Part shown: piece by piece, positions 6,306-10,702 of the stretch
Layout of the letters: every line of letters begins with the position of its first letter
Position numbering within the stretch: position 1 is the first letter of the stretch
Source of the DNA: Verrucomicrobiota bacterium
GTDB taxonomy: Bacteria > Verrucomicrobiota > Verrucomicrobiia > Methylacidiphilales > Verrucolacustridaceae
Assembly (NCBI GenBank): GCA_010025475.1
Contig: RGTE01000032.1
Coordinates: forward strand, 1 to 10,702
Length of the DNA: 10,702 bases
Direction of reading: 5' to 3'
Position numbers and translations under genes: made by a program
The notes under the pieces: model-generated
The model's input: the letters and a program-made list of their open reading frames with translations, nothing else
Database searches by the model: none
What the model was told of the DNA's origin: nothing

Positions 6306-6894
6306 GGGTTTTCTCCTTAGGGGCCGCCTTGGCGGCGTCCGGCGCGTGGGACCGTTCGATGAACGGCATGCCCATGCGCAAAAGCATCTCCCGCGTTTCC
6401 TCCCGGTCCTTGCCGGAGGTGACGAAGGTGACGTCGAATCCGAGGTTCCGCTTCACCTTGTCGAGTTCGATCTCGGGGAAAATCGTGTGGTCCTTCACGC
6501 CGAGGGTGTAGGCACCGCGCCCGTCAAAACCGCCGTTCGGCACCCCACGAAAGTCACGGATCCGGGGGAGCGCCATCCGGGTAAAACGAAGGAAAAACTC
6601 GTACATCCGCTTCCCCCGCAGGGTTACCTTGCAGCCAATCTCCTGGTGCAGGCGCAGTTTGAAGTTCGAGATGCTCTTCTTCGAGCGGGTCTTCACGGGT
6701 TTCTGGCCGGAAATCAGGGTCATGTCATGCACCGCGTCCTCGAGCGCCGCCTTTACATCCTGGGCGGAACCGGTGGAGCAGTTCACCACAATCTTCTCCA
6801 GCTTCGGAACCTGGTGGGTGTTCTGGTAGCTGCGCCCCTTCATCATCGCGGGCACGACTTCCTTTAAATAGAGATTCTTGAGATCGCACTCCAT
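6280..6894 (-). CDS. rplE: Large-subunit ribosomal protein L5 with an extended C-terminus overlapping rpsN
   Basis: L5 binds 5S rRNA in the central protuberance and contacts S13 across the subunit interface. The family sequence is intact to about residue 180: LKEVVPAMMKGRSYQNTHQVP, LISGQKPVKTRSKKSISNFKL, GCKVTLRGKRMYEFF, PRIRDFRGVPNGGFDGRGAY, GVKDHTIFPEIELDKV and RMGMPFI. E. coli L5 ends near there, at 179 residues. Here another 24 residues (ERSHAPDAAKAAPKEKTHGQ and four more) continue into rpsN. A TAAGGAG sequence, stop plus Shine-Dalgarno in another frame, lies at 6313-6319 and looks like an older end of the gene. It starts three bases after the rplX stop (TAAGCCATG). Confidence 0.96.
   Translation of the reverse strand: MECDLKNLYLKEVVPAMMKGRSYQNTHQVPKLEKIVVNCSTGSAQDVKAALEDAVHDMTLISGQKPVKTRSKKSISNFKLRLHQEIGCKVTLRGKRMYEFFLRFTRMALPRIRDFRGVPNGGFDGRGAYTLGVKDHTIFPEIELDKVKRNLGFDVTFVTSGKDREETREMLLRMGMPFIERSHAPDAAKAAPKEKTHGQEVLAA
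6313..6318 (-). promoter_or_regulatory. Shine-Dalgarno of rpsN, inside the rplE coding end
   Basis: AAGGAG lies seven bases before the rpsN ATG and within the rplE reading frame, where it is read as Lys-Glu. It fixes the rpsN start and shows that rpsN initiation must occur within translated rplE message. Confidence 0.8.
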
Positions 6895-6897
6895 GGC

Positions 6898-7188
6898 TTA
6901 CTTCTTGCCCTTGGCGGGCTTCTCCTTGGCCTTCTTCTCCTCGCGCTTGCCGGCGGCAGGACGGTTCACCAGGCGGACGTTGGAAATGTGAATGGTCCCC
7001 TCGCGCTCGACCACCCCACCCTTGGGGTTGTCCTGTGTGGGCCGGACGTGGCGCTTAATCATGTTCACGCCCTCGATTAGGACCCGATGGTCGTCGGTTT
7101 TAATCTCAAGGATTTTGCCCTTCCGACCGCGGTTGGACCCGGTGATCACTTCCACTTCGTCGCCTTTCCGCACGTGAAACCCGCTCAT
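6898..7188 (-). CDS. rplX: Large-subunit ribosomal protein L24
   Basis: L24 initiates 50S assembly and lies near the polypeptide exit tunnel opening. The KOW motif is clear at the N-terminus (VRKGDEVEVITGSNRGRKGKI), followed by VLIEGVNMIKRHVRPTQDNP and GGVVEREGTIHISNVRLV. The core ends near residue 76. A charged tail of about 20 residues rich in Lys, Glu and Ala follows and resembles the tails on S11 and L22 in this operon. At 96 residues it is slightly shorter than E. coli L24 (104). The start overlaps the rplN stop by one base (TGATG). Confidence 0.96.
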   Translation of the reverse strand: MSGFHVRKGDEVEVITGSNRGRKGKILEIKTDDHRVLIEGVNMIKRHVRPTQDNPKGGVVEREGTIHISNVRLVNRPAAGKREEKKAKEKPAKGKK

Positions 7189-7553
7189 CAGATGACCTCC
7201 GGCGCGAGGGAAATGATTTTCATGAAATTCTTTTCGCGCAGCTCGCGGGCCACCGGCCCGAAGATGCGGGTGCCGCGGGGATTCTGGTCTTTATCAATGA
7301 TGACCGCAGCGTTGCTGTCGAAGCGGAGATAGGACCCGTCGGGACGACGGACCGGGAATCGGGTGCGCACCACCACCGCGCGGACCACTTCGCTCTTTTT
7401 TACCGTGCCATCCGGGGCGGCTTCCTTGACGTTGGCGGTGATCACGTCACCGACGCGGGCAAAGTTGGTTTTGCGGCCAATCACACCGATCATCGTCGCC
7501 TTGCGGGCGCCGGTGTTGTCGGCGATGTCGAGCCAGGAGCGGATCTGGATCAT
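7188..7553 (-). CDS. rplN: Large-subunit ribosomal protein L14
   Basis: L14 binds 23S rRNA at the subunit interface and forms intersubunit bridges. The 121-residue protein is complete and typical: MIQIRSWLDIADNTGARKA at the N-terminus, VGDVITANVKEAAPDG, VVVRTRFPVRRPDGSYLRFD, NAAVIIDKDQNPRGTRIFGP and the terminal VARELREKNFMKIISLAPEV. The start overlaps the rpsQ stop by four bases (ATGA), and the stop overlaps the rplX start, so it is translationally coupled on both sides. Confidence 0.98.
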   Translation of the reverse strand: MIQIRSWLDIADNTGARKATMIGVIGRKTNFARVGDVITANVKEAAPDGTVKKSEVVRAVVVRTRFPVRRPDGSYLRFDSNAAVIIDKDQNPRGTRIFGPVARELREKNFMKIISLAPEVI

Positions 7554-7837
7554 ACGTTCGCTCCCACCGGGGCTTCGGCCTGGGCGATCACCTCAACCAG
7601 CTTCCACCGCTTCAACTTGCTCAGGGGCCGGCATTCCGCGATGCGGACGGTGTCGCCCAATTTCGCCTTCTTGTCGCCGTCATGGGCATAAAACTTCTTA
7701 CGGAAACGGACGATCTTCTTGAACTGCGGGTGCGGGAAGCGGCGTTCCACCCGCACCACGATGGTCTTGTCCATCTTGGCGGAGATCACTTCCCCGATCC
7801 GCTCCTTTACCACGGCTTTGTCGTTGGTGGTGCTCAT
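7550..7837 (-). CDS. rpsQ: Small-subunit ribosomal protein S17
   Basis: S17 is an OB-fold primary binder of 16S rRNA in the 30S body. Family sequence runs from RIGEVISAKMDKTIVVRVE through HPQFKKIVRFRKKFYAHD to KLGDTVRIAECRPLSKLKRWKLVEVI. At 95 residues it is normal to slightly long, with short unconserved ends. It starts within the rpmC stop (ATGA overlap) and ends within the rplN start (ATGA overlap). This is standard S10-to-spc order. Confidence 0.97.
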   Translation of the reverse strand: MSTTNDKAVVKERIGEVISAKMDKTIVVRVERRFPHPQFKKIVRFRKKFYAHDGDKKAKLGDTVRIAECRPLSKLKRWKLVEVIAQAEAPVGANV

Positions 7838-8046
7838 TTCTTGCCTTTCGCCGGGGCTGCGTGCCGGGACTCGCTCTTGGCAGTTTCCATCCGAGCCAGG
7901 GTCCGACGAATCTCGCGAAGCCGGTTCGGCTTCTCGAGCTGCCCGGTCTGCTGCTGGACACGCAACTGGAACCGCTCCCGGCGGAGTTCTTCCGCCTTGC
8001 GGCCCAACTCGGCCTCCTTTAGGCCACGGATTTCCTCAATCTTCAA
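7834..8046 (-). CDS. rpmC: Large-subunit ribosomal protein L29 (TTG start)
   Basis: L29 lies at the exit-tunnel rim and forms part of the docking area for SRP and trigger factor. The 70-residue protein has the typical two-helix pattern: EIRGLKEAELGRKAEELRRE, FQLRVQQQTGQLEKPNRLRE and IRRTLARMETAKSE, then a short Lys/Ala/Pro tail (APAKGKK). No ATG is available at the right place. The start is TTG at 8046-8044, overlapping the rplP stop by four bases (TTGA) and giving the expected MKIEEIR N-terminus. Confidence 0.93.
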   Translation of the reverse strand: MKIEEIRGLKEAELGRKAEELRRERFQLRVQQQTGQLEKPNRLREIRRTLARMETAKSESRHAAPAKGKK

Positions 8047-8468
8047 AACACCAGTCTCCTTTCCCGGGTCACGAAACGGTTCCGCATCGGCAACTTACTG
8101 GCCGCCAAACGGAAACATTCCCTCGCATCGACCTCTGCCAGGCCGTCGAGCTCGAAAATAATAGTGCCAGGTTTGATCACGGCCACCCAAAATTCCGGCT
8201 GGCCTTTTCCCTTACCCATTCGGGTTTCCGGCGGGCGGGCGGTCACGGACTTGTCCGGGAACACGCGGATCCAGAGTTTTCCACGGCGATTCATGTTGCG
8301 GGTCAGGGCCACGCGGGCGGCCTCGATCTGAATATTCGTCAACCAGCAGCGCTCCAGGGACTGAAGTCCGTAGGAACCGAAAGCAAGATGGATATTCCTT
8401 GAGGCAAAACCCTTGCGGCTGCCCCGCTGGGTCTTTCGGAATTTGACGCGTTTGGGAAGCAGAGGCAT
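8043..8468 (-). CDS. rplP: Large-subunit ribosomal protein L16
   Basis: L16 helps shape the A-site tRNA binding region of the 50S subunit. The protein has 141 residues and is complete. It opens with MPLLPKRVKFRKTQRG, continues FGSYGLQSLERCWLTNIQIE and AARVALTRNMNRRGKLWIRV, then FPDKSVTARPPETRMGKGKG, and ends with ARECFRLAASKLPMRNRFVT plus a short basic tail. It starts three bases after the rpsC stop (TAAGCCATG). Its intactness beside the broken rpsC argues against general decay of this region. Confidence 0.97.
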   Translation of the reverse strand: MPLLPKRVKFRKTQRGSRKGFASRNIHLAFGSYGLQSLERCWLTNIQIEAARVALTRNMNRRGKLWIRVFPDKSVTARPPETRMGKGKGQPEFWVAVIKPGTIIFELDGLAEVDARECFRLAASKLPMRNRFVTRERRLVF

Positions 8469-8471
8469 GGC

Positions 8472-9064
8472 TTAATTCCCCTCCCCCTGGCAGATCCAGA
8501 CCTTCACACCGATCTTCCCGGCCACGGTGTGAGCCTCGGCAAAACCGTAATCGATGTTAGCCCGCAAGGTGTGCAACGGAACTTTGCCCTCGTGATACTG
8601 CTCGGAGCGGGCGATTTCACCCCCGCCGAGACGTCCGCCCACGCGGATTTTCACCCCGGAGGCACCGAAATCGAGAGCGGTTTGCATCGCCTTTTTCACG
8701 GCCCGGCGGAAGGAAACCCGGCGCTCCAACTGGAGGGCGATATTTTCGGCAACCAACTGGGCATCGAGCTCGGGATTCTTGATCTCTTTAACATCGATGA
8801 GCACTTCCCGCTCGGGGGTCAGCGCCTGGGTCTCCTCGCGAAGCTTGTCCAACTCGCTCGCCTTACGCCCGATCACCAGCCCAGGACGGGCAGTGTGCAA
8901 GGTCACGCGGACGCGGTTCGAGGCACGCTCGATCACCACCTTGGAGATGGCGGCGCTCTCCAGCCGCTTCTTGATGAAGTTGCGGATCTGGTAGTCCTCC
9001 AGATCGATCGCCAGTTGCGCTGGACGGGGAGCCTGAATCCGACGGGGTTGGTCTTTTGTCCCAT
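8472..9064 (-). pseudogene. rpsC: Small-subunit ribosomal protein S3, reading frame disrupted by a short deletion near the 5' end
   Basis: S3 lies at the mRNA entry site of the 30S head and has mRNA helicase activity with S4 and S5. The ATG at 9064 begins a perfect S3 N-terminus (MGQKTNPVGFRLPVQRNWRS). After codon 20 the S3 sequence continues in a different frame (DLEDYQIRNFIKKRLESA...), while the original frame stops at 8933-8935. Alignment to E. coli S3 shows residues of about 21-32 missing, equal to a loss of about 37 bases at a tandem GATCGATC near 9002-9009. The rest is intact: KH domain (HTARPGLVIGRKASELDKL), ELDAQLVAENIALQLERRV, RLGGGEIARSEQYHEGKVP and IGVKVWI. Either an assembly or read error, or a real lesion in an essential gene. 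A GTG at 8936 overlapping the early TGA (GTGA) could in principle restart a truncated S3. Confidence 0.85.
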
Positions 9065-9070
9065 AAAATC

Positions 9071-9490
9071 TTATTCCTTTGCCGGGGCCTTCGCCTTGGC
9101 GGGTTTCTTTTCCTTTTTCTCCTTGGGCTTGGCTTCCTCGGCCGAGGCTTCCTTCAAAGTGATCCGGATGTGGCTGGTCCGCTTGCGGATCGGACCGGCA
9201 CTACCGCGTGCCTTGGGCTGGAAACGGTGAAAAGTCGGCCCCTCGCCCACCATCACCTCATGGACTACCAGTTTTTCGGCCGGGATGGAGAGCTGACTCT
9301 CCGCGTTGGCCACCGCGGAACGCAGGGTCTGCACCAGCAGACGGGCGGACTTTTGCGGCGCAAAACGAAGACGGGCATCCGCTTCCGGCGCGGGCAGGCC
9401 GCGCAGGCAACGGGCGATGTCACGGATCTTGAACGCCGACATACGTGCGTACTTCATCTCGGCGCGGGCGGTACGGTTTTCGTTGCTCAT
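9071..9490 (-). CDS. rplV: Large-subunit ribosomal protein L22 with a Lys/Ala-rich tail
   Basis: L22 contacts all six 23S rRNA domains and sends a beta hairpin into the exit tunnel. The core covers about residues 12-112: KYARMSAFKIRDIARCLRGL, FAPQKSARLLVQTLRSAVAN, then the hairpin region VGEGPTFHRFQPKARGSAGP and the closing IRKRTSHIRITL. About 27 further residues form a low-complexity tail rich in Lys, Glu, Ala and Pro. Total length is 139 against about 110 in E. coli. The start overlaps the stop of the inserted exported-protein gene by four bases (ATGA). The gene normally follows rpsS directly; here it does not. Confidence 0.97.
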   Translation of the reverse strand: MSNENRTARAEMKYARMSAFKIRDIARCLRGLPAPEADARLRFAPQKSARLLVQTLRSAVANAESQLSIPAEKLVVHEVMVGEGPTFHRFQPKARGSAGPIRKRTSHIRITLKEASAEEAKPKEKKEKKPAKAKAPAKE

Positions 9491-10131
9491 TTCTCGGCCA
9501 AAACCGCCACGCGGTCCCCCACTTCAAGCTGAATGCCTTTTCCCAGTTGCTCCGGCAAACCGGCGGAAGTCATTTCCCGAACCTCAATGAGTCGGCAACT
9601 GCCGATCACCTGATCCTTGCGAAGAATGCGGAACGGCATCCCCTCCTTGGCACCTTGTAAGCTGCCCAGGTTTAAAACCACGGCCTGCTGATCGCGATCC
9701 ACCGCCACGATTTGGGCGTCGGTCAATCCGGAGGCCATGGCGCGGGGTTCGGCGGTCTTTTGCATGGTGGCCTCCAGCGTCCGCTTGGCGGACTCAAAAT
9801 CAGATCGGGCCGCGGCCCTTTTCCCTGCATCGGTCTCTGCCGCCCACTTCACCGCCGCCTCCACGGCCGCCTTGGCCTTGGCGAAAACGTCCTGACGCGC
9901 TTTTTCGGAACGGATGAGTTCACCCGCCAGGCGCGCCACCTTGTCATGGCTGTCCCGGGCCTCGTGACTGAGGGAGGAAATTCCGAGCAATTCATCGCGC
10001 CGCTTGAGGTCCAGCCAGGCTTCGCGATACGCCTTGGCTTCGGCTTGGGCCATCGCGAGCTCGTCCACCTTGGGGGTGTTCGCGGCCATGGCCGGCAGCG
10101 CAAAAGCAAAAAGAAGGAGGAAGGACTTCAT
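9487..10131 (-). CDS. Exported coiled-coil protein of unknown function inserted between rpsS and rplV
   Basis: I do not recognise a named family. The 214-residue protein opens with a good Sec signal peptide (MKSFLLLFAFALPAMA, likely cleavage after residue 16). Residues about 20-130 are Ala/Glu/Lys/Arg-rich, almost free of Pro and Gly, and probably form long helices or a coiled coil. Residues about 135-213 look like a small beta domain, with IVAVDRDQQAVVLNLGSLQG, AKEGMPFRILRKDQVIGSCR, and a closing LEVGDRVAVL. That pattern resembles C-terminal domains I associate with secreted coiled-coil proteins of PVC bacteria, and loosely FlgT-type C-terminal domains, but this is memory, not a search. It overlaps rpsS and rplV by four bases each (ATGA), so it should be made alongside ribosomal proteins yet act outside the cytoplasm. 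Base composition resembles its neighbours. Confidence 0.88.
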   Translation of the reverse strand: MKSFLLLFAFALPAMAANTPKVDELAMAQAEAKAYREAWLDLKRRDELLGISSLSHEARDSHDKVARLAGELIRSEKARQDVFAKAKAAVEAAVKWAAETDAGKRAAARSDFESAKRTLEATMQKTAEPRAMASGLTDAQIVAVDRDQQAVVLNLGSLQGAKEGMPFRILRKDQVIGSCRLIEVREMTSAGLPEQLGKGIQLEVGDRVAVLAEK

Positions 10132-10400
10132 TTCGTCACCTTCTCCGTATGACCGCCGTGTTTCTTGAAGACGCGGGTCGGCGAAAATTCGCCCAGACGG
10201 TGCCCCACCATGTTTTCGGTGACAAACACGGGGTTGAAGGCCTTGCCGTTGTGGACCAGGAAAGTGTGTCCGACGAATTCGGGGGCGATCATCGACCGGC
10301 GCGACCAGGTTTTGATCGGCTTCTTGGCGGCGCCCATCTTCTGGATCTTCACCATCAGATGGTCGTCAATGAACGGACCTTTTTTCAGGCTGCGACTCAT
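10128..10400 (-). CDS. rpsS: Small-subunit ribosomal protein S19
   Basis: S19 pairs with S13 in the 30S head near the A-site tRNA. The start at 10400 gives the family N-terminus MSRSLKKGPFIDDHL; a longer reading upstream in the same frame has no family similarity and lies inside rplB. Further landmarks are KPIKTWSRRSMIAPEFVGHT, FVTENMVGHRLGEFSPTR and a basic C-terminus. It has 90 residues, normal length. Its start overlaps the rplB stop by four bases (ATGA). Its own stop overlaps the start of the inserted exported-protein gene in the same way, where rplV would normally follow. Confidence 0.97.
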   Translation of the reverse strand: MSRSLKKGPFIDDHLMVKIQKMGAAKKPIKTWSRRSMIAPEFVGHTFLVHNGKAFNPVFVTENMVGHRLGEFSPTRVFKKHGGHTEKVTK

Positions 10401-10702
10401 GAAGCCTTCTTCTTTCTCCGGTCTTGGACGATGAACCGGGTGGAGGGTTTGTGCCGGTGACGGGTCTTGAGCCCTTTGGCCAACTGGCCCCATGGGGAGA
10501 CCGGATGCTGACGGCCGCCGCCACCCTTACTCTTCCCCTGACCTCCACCCATCGGGTGATCGATCGGATTCATCACCATGCCGCGGACGTGCGGACGACG
10601 ACCCAACCAACGGGCACGACCGGCCTTGCCGAGACTGACCTTTTCATGGGCGACATTCCCCACCTGCCCGACGGTGGCATAGCAATCGGCATGCAGTCGG
10701 CG
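10397..10702 (-). CDS. rplB: Large-subunit ribosomal protein L2, 3' part only (runs off the window)
   Basis: L2 binds 23S rRNA near the peptidyl-transferase centre and forms an intersubunit bridge. The final 101 codons are present, in frame from the window edge. They include DCYATVGQVGN, LGKAGRARWLGRRPHVRGM, the conserved NPIDHPMGGGQG, HPVSPWGQLAKGLKTR and a basic end (RFIVQDRRKKKAS). The His equivalent to E. coli mature-numbering His229 (in DHP) is kept, while the following His of the common HPHGGG is Met. The stop overlaps the rpsS start (ATGA). The rest of the gene and rplC, rplD and rplW would be expected to the right of the window. Confidence 0.97.
   Translation of the reverse strand, partial: RRLHADCYATVGQVGNVAHEKVSLGKAGRARWLGRRPHVRGMVMNPIDHPMGGGQGKSKGGGGRQHPVSPWGQLAKGLKTRHRHKPSTRFIVQDRRKKKAS

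Noticed and set aside
8933..8939. Idea that S3 is naturally made as two pieces, with re-initiation at GTG overlapping the early TGA
   Set aside because: After codon 20 the first frame simply translates S3 coding sequence out of frame, so this is a frameshift and not two designed polypeptides. The GTGA overlap is probably chance, though it cannot be excluded as a rescue start.
9000..9012. Programmed ribosomal frameshift in rpsC
   Set aside because: No slippery heptamer or downstream structure is evident. About 12 conserved residues are missing as well as the frame, which frameshifting would not restore.
9849..10109. Alternative minus-strand frame of 86 codons inside the inserted exported-protein gene
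   Set aside because: It is Trp/Arg/Pro-rich, typical of an out-of-frame reading of GC-rich coding sequence, whereas the chosen frame has a signal peptide and coupled ends.
10555..10600. Met in place of the second His in the L2 HPHGGG motif
   Set aside because: The functionally important His of DHP is kept, and I recall HPMGGG variants in other bacterial L2 proteins, so it is probably ordinary variation.
1..10702. tRNA genes, CRISPR arrays, insertion sequences or attachment sites
   Set aside because: Genes are contiguous with gaps of at most 22 bases, and no suitable repeats or cloverleaf-like sequence were seen.

Overview
The window is one uninterrupted ribosomal-protein transcription unit, all on the minus strand. 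It corresponds to the fused S10, spc and alpha operons of bacteria. Read in the direction of transcription (from position 10702 down to 1) the order is: rplB (3' part), rpsS, an extra gene for an exported coiled-coil protein, rplV, rpsC (frame-disrupted), rplP, rpmC, rpsQ, rplN, rplX, rplE, rpsN, rpsH, rplF, rplR, rpsE, rplO, secY, map, rpmJ, rpsM, rpsK, rpsD (5' part). Genes are packed tightly. Most junctions are short overlaps (ATGA, TGATG, TAATG) or gaps of a few bases. The longest gap is 22 bases, so there is no gene-free stretch over 300 bases and no room for a tRNA, CRISPR array or insertion sequence.

The sequence is GC-rich. The proteins look like the PVC superphylum, most likely Verrucomicrobiota. 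This rests on remembered sequence character (L15, S11 and SecY style), on the absence of rpmD between rpsE and rplO, on zinc-free forms of S14, L36 and S4, and on Lys/Ala/Pro-rich tails on several proteins. It is an inference and was not tested by a search.

Functionally the window encodes parts of both ribosomal subunits, the SecY channel that receives exported nascent chains, and the methionine aminopeptidase that trims new N-termini. A possible internal promoter in the 3' end of map could drive rpmJ-rpsM-rpsK-rpsD separately.

Three things depart from an ordinary ribosomal operon. First, a 214-residue protein with a signal peptide, a coiled coil and a small C-terminal beta domain is inserted between rpsS and rplV, joined to both by four-base ATGA overlaps. 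Second, rpsC carries what looks like an approximately 37-base deletion near its 5' end that breaks the frame. Third, rpsH is intact as a frame but lacks about 24 residues, including the conserved STSKG-type RNA-binding loop. The second and third could be assembly errors or real lesions, and need read-level checking before any biological meaning is given to them.
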